Below the pieces are notes generated by a model. That model ran no database searches. It worked only from the letters and a program-made list of their open reading frames with translations, and was not told the origin of the DNA. A DNA stretch of 64,000 bases from Helianthus annuus. Taxonomy: Eukaryota > Streptophyta > Magnoliopsida > Asterales > Asteraceae. Location: NCBI RefSeq assembly GCF_002127325.2, contig NC_035443.2:147636415-147700414 (forward strand). The letters run 5' to 3'. Made by a program: the position numbers and the translations under genes. This document shows positions 34,130-43,113 of the stretch, in pieces. Position 1 is the first letter of the stretch. Every line of letters starts with the position of its first letter.

Positions 34130-34151
34130 CCAGCGAAATTAATTTCGCTGG
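34130..34151. promoter_or_regulatory. 22-bp perfect palindrome in T6 spacer
   Basis: CCAGCGAAATT is followed at once by its exact complement AATTTCGCTGG. It looks like a CpG-intact relative of the LTR palindrome, whose arms read CCAGCAAATTTA. Confidence 0.6.
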
Positions 34152-34686
34152 TATCTTAATTCAGCCGCCAAAGGTTAAATTTCAAACAGTTTTAATTTTG
34201 CTCGTTGGTTTCAAACTTTCTCGTAAAACGTGCCCATTTTTGTTTAAAATGCTGTTTATTTCGAAATATTTACAATATTGCTAAAAATTGGGCCATTTTG
34301 ACTCCGAACTTCAAATTTCTTGCTTTGGGAGGTTCCATTTAATGCAAATTTTCTTGAAATATCCGACGCTCATCGAACTTACCTGCAGAAGATCATCTTG
34401 CCAACACTCGCCAAATTCTTTATCTATTATTATTATTATTTACTAACCAGGGCACAAGAAAAACTGCCAGTATGTTTGCCCGCTTAAATCCATGCATCCT
34501 TCTTTCAACATGCCTTCGGAGAGCGCTATTATCATGTTTTGGTAATATTGACAAGTCTTCGACACAAGCTATTGAGAATAGAGTCATTATGCCCTCGTGA
34601 GTCCCACGTCAGGACATACCCCCGCGATCAAGGTATGCACAAAGATTCTTCATAACGGGTGAGTATATTGGTTTCATTCTCTTCAA

Positions 34687-34743
34687 CGATAGAACGGAGA
34701 TCAGGTCTGTACTTTCGTACAACAGAGATCCCAAGAGCTATCG
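34687..34743 (-). ncRNA. Conserved hairpin, T6 copy 2 (sense order)
   Basis: Stems pair CGATAG (34687-34692) with CTATCG (34738-34743), GG+GATC (34696-34702) with GATC+CC (34727-34732, one bulge), and CTGTAC (34707-34712) with GTAC (34717-34720) plus CAG (34723-34725). The sense tetraloop is GAAA, a classic GNRA loop. It lies 8 bp from the next hairpin. Confidence 0.6.
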
Positions 34744-34750
34744 AGGGCTA

Positions 34751-34813
34751 AGATAGATAGTTCGGTGAACAGGTCAGTACCACCGTATAGAAGAGTTACC
34801 AACTAATCTATCT
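34751..34813 (-). ncRNA. Conserved hairpin, T6 copy 1 (sense order)
   Basis: The outer stem is the longest in the window: AGATAGAT/ATCTATCT, AGTT/AACT, GGT/ACC and AAC/GTT in succession, about 18 pairs with small bulges. The loop has the shared TACTGACCTG context, but the inner stem is weaker (3 pairs) and the sense loop is GGTG. Confidence 0.6.
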
Positions 34814-35462
34814 AAGGATTTTGGCCAAAAATGGCGCTTATTATGGGTTTTGGCCAAAAATGGCGCTTATTAGAAAGGGTTTGGCCTTTTTTTTTGTTTT
34901 TTAAGGCACTTATTATTAAAAGAATATCATAGCGTCTAGGTCAGCATGTATCTGGATGCAACAGAAGAACAACTATGATATCCTCCGAATGAAATACCAA
35001 TATAAAGACCCGAAGTCTCAGACTTTGGCAATCTGTCAACGCAAGATTCAAGACCATTAAGCCATATGCCGCAACGTGTTACCCACTGAGATGCGTAATG
35101 CCTGAGAAAAGCAAGAATTCTTGTGTAGACATTATGTTTTGCTCCCTAACAGCAGTTTACTCGTCGGTGTTGCTGAATCTACCGACACGTCGTTGCTTGG
35201 CACCCTGATTTAATTTTGTATTCTGTTAAAAGAAATGACAAAGTTAGCAATTTTCTATCACTTCCTCTAGCAGGAGTCAGACATAAGCATTTGTTTTTGG
35301 ATTTTCTGAATATATCCTCCCTAAAATCTTTATTTTCGTGAGTCCATTTGCCCGAAAATAAAATTTTAATGAGAAAATCTTTTTGGTGGGCAACGTTTTC
35401 CGATACTTGTTTTATTTTTCAACAAACGTTTTTTTTTTTTTTACAAATTTTGATCACAAGAT

Positions 35463-35820
35463 TCATTTCCAGTCAAGGAAATTGACCATTTCCAACCAGG
35501 TTACCAACTGGTTGAATCGGGTTTTATCGAAGGCTTTCGTGAAGATATCGGCCCGTTGCTGTGTTGTATCCACTGGCACCACTTGAATATATCCCTTCTC
35601 GTAAGCATCTCGAATTGCGTGAATTCGAATTTCGATGTGCTTTGTTCTTGAGTGGTGTATGGGATTCTTCACAATTCCTAGACACGCTTCATTGTCGATG
35701 AATATAGGAGTCTTCATGATGTTGATTCCATAATCCAGCAACTGATTTTGTATCCAGAGAACTTGTGAACAGCAGCTGTAGGCCGCGGTGTATTCTGCTT
35801 GAGCGGTTGAGGTGGACACC
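35463..35820 (-). pseudogene. T6 pol, C-terminal RNase H end
   Basis: This frame resumes after T7 and encodes the copia RNase H end: AEYTAAYSCCSQVLWIQNQL, then FIDNEACLGIVKNPIHHSRTKHIEIR, and the closing RADIFTKAFDKTRF motif. It ends at 35463. The other half of RNase H lies at 42979-43113. Confidence 0.85.
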
Positions 35821-36503
35821 TGTTGGTGCAGTCATCTGTCGTCTTCGTCTAATGTCGAGTCCGGGTTGCGTTGCGAATCTGATTAAGCATGATGTCATCA
35901 TGTTTAATGATGACATCATACTTGTGACATCATCATAATATGAATATCATCAAGACATCAGTAAACGACAAAGTTCATTTGGACTTGAAAGTTAATTGTG
36001 ACAACTTGTTGTGATTGGACCATAGAAAGGTCCAATGATATGTCATCATGAAAAGGACCAATGAGAAGCATTGGTTTGAAGGTCCAATGAGGTTCATTTG
36101 ACGGCTCACATGGAGGTTTGAAGAATCAGTCAAATGAGGAGGTTCGCTTTTATTGCAAAGATTTGAATGGTTCGCTTATTTGGATTTAAGTGAGATCGCT
36201 TATACGGCAACATGGAAGGTTCGCTTTTAAGGTCATGCTCATGGTTCGCTTTTGTGTTCACTGTCATTGGAGCGGTCCAGAAATACTATAAATAGGTTCA
36301 TTGTCATTTCATTTGTAACATTGTTCAGATCTGATACCGAGGTATTGCCGGTTTTTCCTTGTAAACGTAAACGTTGTAAAATCAATATACAAGAGGATTA
36401 AAGTGTGATACAAGCTGTGTACACGTCCGTTTCCTTGTTTCCGCCTCTGAAACGGAGTTGAGCTCTTCCGAACGACTCGTTTAGGTGGAAATCCGATCCT
36501 ACA
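35821..36503 (+). repeat. T7 5' LTR
   Basis: TGTTGGTGCA...CCTACA. It contains an 11-bp inverted repeat (GATGTCATCAT 35891-35901 / ATGATGACATC 35907-35917), five to six GGTTCGCTT-type words at about 36130-36250, and TATAAATA at 36288-36295. Confidence 0.9.
36288..36295 (+). promoter_or_regulatory. TATA box in T7 5' LTR
   Basis: TATAAATA lies about 40 bp after the last GGTTCGCTT word and is conserved in the 3' LTR. Confidence 0.65.
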
Positions 36504-36505
36504 AT

Positions 36506-36518
36506 TGGTATCAGAGCC
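36506..36518 (+). other. T7 primer-binding site
   Basis: TGGTATCAGAGCC begins 2 bases after the 5' LTR end. It is an exact initiator tRNA-Met-type site. Confidence 0.9.
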
Positions 36519-37958
36519 AAGGAGGAGGAGATCTCGCATATACAACTCGTTTTCATCATTTTTTTTTGCTTCTACACCTTTCTTTTTCGAAAAAAACGGA
36601 ACTTTTTTACGGTCAGAATCGCTTCAAATTTACACAGTGTGTGCGTAATCATGAATTAACAAAACCTGGAAGATTTCAGAACTTAAATCGGCCTAAAATT
36701 GGTTCAAATTGTGCCTTCGCTTGCTTTCGGTTCGTACTTTGCTGACGTCACCGAGGTTCGCTTCAAAATATTGTTTTGGTTCGCTTTTTAGGACATTATT
36801 CTGCCAGGTTCGCTCAAAATTACATGCTTGGTCCGCTTTTTCTAACATCATTTGAGGATCGCTTATTCAGCAACATGACGGATCGCTTTTAGTGCAATAT
36901 GTGGTCCGCTTATAAGACATATTTTTGAGTCTCGATAATATGTCATACATACTTTTTGTGGATTTAGGCGGCCCAATCTTTGTTCAACAACAATTGATGT
37001 TGTAAGATAATAGGCCTGTCACGTGTGATACATTTAACGAGGATTGTTCAGTAGTAGTTGCATGTGCTTTTATTGGAAAAACAACTCAAATCCGATTTAG
37101 TAAACAACTCAAACAGCTCATAAATCACTACATCATATTATAAATGCCCAATTAACTGTTGCCGCCCATTAACCTTAGAGGCCCAATCGGATTTTTAAAG
37201 GAAATATAATATAGCCGCCCAAAATTTTAGTACTGCAGGAGATATTGATGTCACGTCAGTTCATTAAAGTGTTGTTATAGTGGCCGCCCAATAAGATCAA
37301 TTTTAGTTGCACCGACCCATCAAATACTACGGCCCTATCATTAATTGTGTAGTGGATGCATATAACTAGTTGAAATTGTGGCCCAATCCCATCACTAAAC
37401 AGGATCCATTATAATCGAACACCAAATGAAATTGATTTAGTGGTTGTAAACTGGTAATTTGTTGTGTCCATATATTCATTAAAAATTTGTTGCTTAGTGG
37501 GTTTATTGTCCAAGTTGTTGTTGATAATCAAGAGTGTTGGCCAAATCATAGTCTTCGGCCCATGCTTTGTTGTTTGCCATTTAAATTGTGATCATTTGAA
37601 TTTGCATTGAATATTGTTTTTGTCGATACATGTGATAAAGTCAAGTGTTTGTAGGTGTTTTTGATCGAAAACACATAACAAGTTCACTAGAAGTGGTTAA
37701 GTCCATTTGATTTCAAACTCGGTCAAGGTTGGTGTAGCAAGGTCATTAGAAAGTCAGTCAGTTTACACGAAAAAGGGTCACGTCATTCGTATTTGATCCA
37801 AGTCATAGCTGTCCGCACAGTGTGTCAACCTTCAGTCTGCACAGAATTTTCACCAATTCGAGTAACAGTTCGTTTCCATTAATTGATAAAACTTTAAACT
37901 GATTGTGTTGTTTGTGTGTTATCGGGTATTTCCCGAAGTATCATCTGATTTTTGAAAC
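36519..37958 (+). other. T7 untranslated leader
   Basis: This is 1.4 kb without a gene. GGTTCGCTT/GGATCGCTT/GGTCCGCTT words recur at about 36750-36915, continuing the LTR array across the PBS. Later, GCCCAAT-type words recur at about 36970-37400. The ORF at 36485-36745 is a chance frame. Confidence 0.7.
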
Positions 37959-40286
37959 ATGGAAGAGAAATTTTACAATGCTCTTGCTACCCCGGTTGAT
38001 ACAGTTTCAGCTGCATTATTGAAGAAATCATTTGATACGTTTGTGGCTTTTGAAGATGAAACAACAAAGCAGACAATTGATAGATATTGTCATCTGGTAT
38101 TGGAAATGGGTAGATTGGACATTAAGAAAGAGGATGATGAGTGGATCGATAAGCTAGCTGAGGCTTTACCCCAACAGAAGTGGGGAACTTATCTGTTGAT
38201 TGTAAAACACATGAGGAAGTCTCAAGTTATGAATCTGGCACAGTTTATTCAGAAAATTGAAGAGCATGAGTTGGATATCCAGAAAAAAGCAAAAGTTGAA
38301 GAAAGTTCAACAAAGGAAGCTGAAGGACAGAAAACTGAAAAAGAATCTGATGAACCAGTGACTGAGAAAGAAGTTGAAAAATTAGTGGATGTCGAGAAAC
38401 TTGTTGAAGTTGAAAAGATTGTCGAAATAGAAAAGATTGTCGAAATCGAGAAACTTGTAGAAGTTGAAAAGACTGTCGAAGTCGAAAAAATAGTTGAAAA
38501 GGTGATTGAAGTTACAAAGCCTTGTGAGAAATGTTCAGAATCTTGCAAAGAGTGTGATGAGAAAGACAAAAAGATTGCTGAGTTGGAGAAAATGAAGGAA
38601 GATTTACTGTCAGATGTGAAGTACGTTAAAGAGTCATACGACGTATTGAACAGGACAGTTGACAGTTTAAAAAGAGCAAATGCAGAATTTGAAAAAGCAA
38701 ATGACAAGATGAGTGCAACTTTAATGACAAAGCAAAGCGTCATCAATGATTATATCGAAGATTGTGCTAACTTGAAGAAGGAGTTGGAACTTGAGAAGAT
38801 CGAGAGTGAAAGGATCAACCGATTACTTTTGAGTTACACTACTTGTGATTATCTGATTGATCGTGTTTATCCTACTGTTGCAGGTCTTGAAGCGTTCAAG
38901 AAGAAAGAAAAAGATAAAGAAGAGGATACTGGTAAGAAACCAAGTGTCAAGTATAACAGATGTCCGCCTCCTATCTTTGAGAGTTATTCCCCCAGGAAAC
39001 CAAATGAGGAACAAGTAAACAAGGCTCTAAACATCAAATTAAAGTCTGAAATCACTGATGAATTACCAGACAATATTGATGTTACATTCACAGCGTCTGA
39101 CACTGATCATGAGTCCGAGTTAGTTAAAAAAGTTGTCGATCAGGTGTTGGATATGGATGAAGAGTCAAAGTCGGAGTCTAAGTTGGATAGTTCGAGTTCG
39201 TTTGAGAAAAGTCCGAGTTCGCTGGTTAAGAGGGTTTACAATAAAGAATTCCTGTTATCAAAATCTAATTTGAATGACGAATCAATCAGAATAGCTTATA
39301 CATTGAATGATTCAGACAAATTATATTCTGATGAGGAATTCCCAATAAGAAGTGTCAAAACTGAAATGATTAAACAGGTTTTCAAATTAACAGAAATTAA
39401 TATTTCTGAAATAAAAGATGTAAATCTTACTGAAAAACCTAAAAAATACACTTCAAGAGTTCAACAGAGATTGAACAAGAAAAAGGGTTATGATTATGGT
39501 TCAGGTTATCGAAAGAAACCAAACCATAATGGTAATCTCAAAAAGAAAGGTCTTGGTTTCAATTCTTCAGAAAATTATAAAAATCAGAAAACTTATAAAC
39601 CAAAAACAAAATTTGTTTCAGGAGGAAGTTCAGAGGATGAACAGAAGAAACCGTTCTGGAAGCAGTCGAATCAAGAGTTTCTTGCTAAAGTAAGGAAGAA
39701 TGTGATAAAATCTGCTCAAAGAGTTGATAGAAGAACCTGTTTCAAATGTCAAGAAATTGGTCATATAGCTTGGAATTGCCCCAAGACCAACTACCAAAAA
39801 CAGGGAGTTTCTTCTAACTCTGTTTTGAGAAAGAAATGTGTTGATAAATCGACTTTGGAAGTTGGTGAAACTTCAAAATGTTTTTACAAAAGACAAGTCG
39901 ATTTGAGTAAACAAAAGTGGGTGGTTAAATCCGAGGGTAATTCTGACAATGAATCTGATTCCATAAAATCAGAGGAGTCACTGGTTGAGAAAAAGATTGT
40001 GAATTCCGTTCCTGTGATGAACGATGGGAATTTTCCGAAACTGTCAAAGGAAAATTTGATGAAGAAAGTTGGAAAGACTGAGATTTCAAATCAATTCTTC
40101 GCTGATAAAGGAGAATTTGATGTTGAGAAGGCTTTCAACGGGAAAGTCAAACATATTTTTGGGAAGATGGTTGATAAGAAGGTAAAAGGTGCTAAAGAAT
40201 TTTATAAATCAAAATGTTGGTGGGACAGATGTGTTCCAAAGTCACCCAAGGCTGGTGACGCTTGGGTGGACATTATGTTTGAGTAA
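37959..40286 (+). CDS. T7 gag (775 aa), intact
   Basis: The N-terminal ~110 residues match the copia Gag capsid-like (UBN2-type) pattern (DRYCHLVLEMGRL). Residues about 131-185 are a near-perfect tandem of (V/I)E(V/I)EK(L/I) hexapeptides, followed by a long Lys/Glu coiled coil to about 300. A CPPP motif (YNRCPPPIFE) is shared with T8 Gag (YTKCPPPLMN). One zinc knuckle, CFKCQEIGHIAWNC, starts near residue 595. The C-terminus ends with the shared AWV motif. The start ATG at 37959 gives a full capsid domain. Gag probably assembles virus-like particles and binds the element RNA; without pol it would need a helper element for reverse transcription and integration. Confidence 0.85.
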   Translation: MEEKFYNALATPVDTVSAALLKKSFDTFVAFEDETTKQTIDRYCHLVLEMGRLDIKKEDDEWIDKLAEALPQQKWGTYLLIVKHMRKSQVMNLAQFIQKIEEHELDIQKKAKVEESSTKEAEGQKTEKESDEPVTEKEVEKLVDVEKLVEVEKIVEIEKIVEIEKLVEVEKTVEVEKIVEKVIEVTKPCEKCSESCKECDEKDKKIAELEKMKEDLLSDVKYVKESYDVLNRTVDSLKRANAEFEKANDKMSATLMTKQSVINDYIEDCANLKKELELEKIESERINRLLLSYTTCDYLIDRVYPTVAGLEAFKKKEKDKEEDTGKKPSVKYNRCPPPIFESYSPRKPNEEQVNKALNIKLKSEITDELPDNIDVTFTASDTDHESELVKKVVDQVLDMDEESKSESKLDSSSSFEKSPSSLVKRVYNKEFLLSKSNLNDESIRIAYTLNDSDKLYSDEEFPIRSVKTEMIKQVFKLTEINISEIKDVNLTEKPKKYTSRVQQRLNKKKGYDYGSGYRKKPNHNGNLKKKGLGFNSSENYKNQKTYKPKTKFVSGGSSEDEQKKPFWKQSNQEFLAKVRKNVIKSAQRVDRRTCFKCQEIGHIAWNCPKTNYQKQGVSSNSVLRKKCVDKSTLEVGETSKCFYKRQVDLSKQKWVVKSEGNSDNESDSIKSEESLVEKKIVNSVPVMNDGNFPKLSKENLMKKVGKTEISNQFFADKGEFDVEKAFNGKVKHIFGKMVDKKVKGAKEFYKSKCWWDRCVPKSPKAGDAWVDIMFE

Positions 40287-41217
40287 AACACCGGACTTGC
40301 CGGAGATCCCAAGTTTATATCGTGGATCAGGAATCGGCATCTTTCTTGTTTAATTAGGATGATTTGAAAATGTTTGAAATTGTCAAAATTTTACAGATTG
40401 AAGGACTATGCCGGAGCTTCCAGGTTGGTAAGCGAGGAGCAGGTATCGGCATCTTTCTTGAGGAATATACGGTAATGTCAATCATGCAAATGGGAAAAAG
40501 GTTTGTTTGTGTTTGTTTACAAGTGGTTAGTAGATTTGATTGTGCATAACTTGTGCATATGGTAAATCAAGGATATTAATTTGTACTTGCATTTTCCTAC
40601 AAGTGATTGAGAGACAAAATGTTGAACCACATCCCCGAACTTAGTATTGATATACTTACAAGTGGTAAAATCAACCAAACTTATTTTCTGGAAAAATCAT
40701 TTTGATTAAAACAAACTTAAGTGTTTTGAAATCTAAATGAGAAAATATTTTGTTGATAGGGGGAGTTCTGATTGTTTATGCCAAAAGTTAATGGCGAATT
40801 GAGGCGATTTAATATCAGTTGTCATGTTTCTGTACAGTTTGTTTTCAATTTTCGTTAATGTGTTTGCATTTTAGGGGGAGTAGAAATTTCAGAAAATCCA
40901 AAAACATTAGAAAATTTGAAAAAGACAAAAACATGATAAAACCAAAAATGAGTTTGTTGTGAAAAAGAGGAAATGATACAGCGGACTATCACAACATGCT
41001 AAAGATTTGGGAAGTTTAAAAGTGTTAAACAATCTTACTCTGGATATGTCAGTAGATTTTTACACATTTAATAAACTGTGTCGAGATATAAACTAAATTT
41101 CAAACTTGCTTGTTCTGTGGGTTAACACAAACTTGGATATATAGGTAACCCCTGAAATCTTGTTTGAAAGGTCCCTTATTCTGAGATACTAGGTCTTTAT
41201 GCTCAGTGATATCTGGG

Positions 41218-41273
41218 GTATTATCCCGGGACTTCTACTGTATGGAAGTACTGACCTAGTCCCCGGATAATAC
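41218..41273 (+). ncRNA. Conserved hairpin, T7 copy 1
   Basis: GTATTATCC (41218-41226) pairs with GGATAATAC (41265-41273). After a C/C mismatch, GGGACT (41228-41233) pairs with AGTCCC (41258-41263), giving 15 pairs in all. The loop contains an inner stem GTAT/GTAC (41240-41243 / 41248-41251; one G-U pair as RNA) with a GGAA tetraloop, then CTGACCT. Confidence 0.65.
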
Positions 41274-41386
41274 TTTCTGCAAATGCTTGAAAAAGCGCCG
41301 CCCTCAGCAAATCGATGAAACAATAAAATTGATAGTCATTGCTGTTGTAAAAAAGATCCTCTAAAGGGGACCCACCAAAAGTCGAG

Positions 41387-41432
41387 CCGTCATCTCTCTG
41401 CTGAACGGAAGTTCTGACCTGAGCTCTCACGG
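41387..41432 (+). ncRNA. Conserved hairpin, T7 copy 2
   Basis: The inner stem GAAC/GTTC (41403-41406 / 41411-41414) closes a GGAA loop and is followed by CTGACCT. The outer pairing is CCGT (41387-41390) with ACGG (41429-41432), plus CTC/GAG between. The core word CTGCTGAACGGAAGTTCTG is identical to that of T5 copy 2. Confidence 0.6.
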
Positions 41433-42290
41433 TTTCTCACCTAACCCCTTACAGATATCAGCTGTGGTATACTCACCTGTAAGACTGAATATTGGGATCT
41501 GGATACGGGAGTATATTCAAGTAGTGGGACACACGGATAAGTTTTAGTTTCTAAGACATTAATATCGTATCTCGGATTAGTTGAACTTTGTGTGAAAATT
41601 TAAGTGGACCAGTATACTGACAATCTAGGTAAATTGTTTAAAACTTAAAATGAAATGAAGCATAATGGTGTTGGTGATTTGTCTCATAAGCTGATATGAT
41701 CCTCTTACACAAACTCACAAAAATAATGTTTGTAAATATTTCTTTACAGTGTCTTATTTCTCTTATGTCAAAAATCCAAAAAGATTTTAGTGTGTTTTAG
41801 CTAATTTTTTTAAAAAATTCAAAAAGATTTTCGACAACTGATGTTGGAAAGCTGATTTTCAAAATTCCAAGTTCTAAACATGACGAACAGATGGTTTGGG
41901 AGAGTGTGTTGATTTTTGAAAACAAAAATGATGTATATCTCAAAGTGGTTCTTCAAATTGTAAAATCATTCTGTGATTGTATACTGTCTGCGAATGATTC
42001 ATTAGATCTTTACATGTTATCATCAGAAAATTTATATTTGGGTAGAGGATGTGCAGGTTTTGAAGACCAGGTTCCGATACTTGAAGTCTTTGTGATTTCA
42101 ACATGCCAGACTGCGATCCCAGCATATCGAAAGGGGGAGTCTGAAGACATCTGAGTAGAGATTGTGCATGGAGAGTCTGTTGATGATGATGAAATGAGAA
42201 GAGAAAGATTTGAGGATGCTTTCACTATGAGAAAGACTGAAGTCGTTGAAGACTCGACACTTTAGACTCGTCAACATCTGAGGGGGAGTC

Positions 42291-42973
42291 TGTTGGTGCA
42301 GTCATCTGTCGTCTTCGTCTAATGTCGAGTCCGGGTTGCGTTGCGAATCTGATTAAGCATGATGTCATCATGTTTAATGATGACATCATACTTGTGACAT
42401 CATCATAATATGAATATCATCAAGACATCAGTAAACGACAAAGTTCATTTGGACTTGAAAGTTAATTGTGACAACTTGTTGTGATTGGACCATAGAAAGG
42501 TCCAATGATATGTCATCATGAAATGGACCAATGAGAAGCATTGGTTTGAAGGTCCAATGAGGTTCATTTGACGGCTCACATGGAGGTTTGAAGAATCAGT
42601 CAAATGAGGAGGTTCGCTTTTATTGCAAAGATTTGAATGGTTCGCTTATTTGGATTTAAGTGAGATCGCTTATATGGCAACATGGAAGGTTCGCTTTTAA
42701 GGTCATGCTCATGGTTCGCTTTTGTGTTCACTGTCATTGGAGCGGTCTAGAAATACTATAAATAGGTTCATTGTCATTTCATTTGTAACATTGTTCAGAC
42801 CTGATACCGAGGTATTGCCGGTTTTTCCTTGTAAACGTAAACGTTGTAAAATCAATATACAAGAGGATTAAAGTGTGATACAAGCTGTGTACACGTCCGT
42901 TTCCTTGTTTCCGCCTCTGAAACGGAGTTGAGCTCTTTCGAACGACTCGTTTAGGTCGAAATCCGATCCTACA
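42291..42973 (+). repeat. T7 3' LTR
   Basis: It is the same length as the 5' LTR, with six substitutions and no gaps by eye. The PPT GAGGGGGAGTC precedes it directly. Confidence 0.92.
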
Positions 42974-42978
42974 ACACC

Positions 42979-43113
42979 GTTGTTTGCTTCTTGCTTTGCC
43001 ATGAGATCAAACGATTTCCCAAGAATTGACATCCTCCTGATACAGACCTGCGATCTACTTTACAACCTGCATGATCACTGTCAGAATATGCAATAAGATC
43101 AAAATTACTATCT
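42979..43113 (-). pseudogene. T6 pol, RNase H first half
   Basis: This stretch between T7 and the RT frame encodes the RNase H start (FDLIAYSDSDHAG-like) in a frame shifted against RT. The ACACC TSD of T7 occupies 42974-42978. Confidence 0.65.

Larger units (their letters stand above)
33171..35462 (-). other. T6 noncoding spacer between pol and extra ORF
   Basis: No gene is seen. It holds a TTCGCTGG-rich stretch (33266-33680), a 22-bp perfect palindrome (34130-34151), the two conserved hairpins (34687-34813), a TTTTGGCCAAAAATGGCGC direct duplication (about 34815-34872) and a poly-T tract near 35430. Confidence 0.7.
40287..42290 (+). other. T7 noncoding 3' region with hairpins and repeated PPTs
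   Basis: No gene is seen. PPT-like AGGGGGAGT motifs lie at about 40759, 40873, 42132 and 42281-42290, the last being the true PPT. The conserved hairpins are at 41218-41273 and 41387-41432. The segment 41440-41540 (ACTGAATATTGGGATCTGGATACGG) is also found inverted in T5 near 17740-17780. Confidence 0.75.
35821..42973 (+). mobile_element. T7: young non-autonomous (gag-only) copia element
   Basis: The LTRs are of equal length (683 bp; 35821-36503 and 42291-42973) and by hand count differ at 6 positions (about 99.1% identity). Perfect ACACC duplications lie at 35816-35820 and 42974-42978. The element has a PBS, an intact 775-codon gag and a 2.0-kb noncoding 3' region with two conserved hairpins and PPT copies. 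No pol motif is present. This is the youngest insertion in the window and splits T6 RNase H. Confidence 0.93.

Noticed and set aside
34751..34813. Hairpin as a MITE or microRNA precursor
   Set aside because: There are no terminal repeats with TSD, and the same structure occurs at the matching place in other copia elements, so it belongs to T6.
38249..38746. 165-codon minus-strand ORF opposite T7 gag
   Set aside because: It consists of Ser/Thr/Phe repeats that mirror the Glu/Lys hexapeptides. It is a shadow of the repeat.
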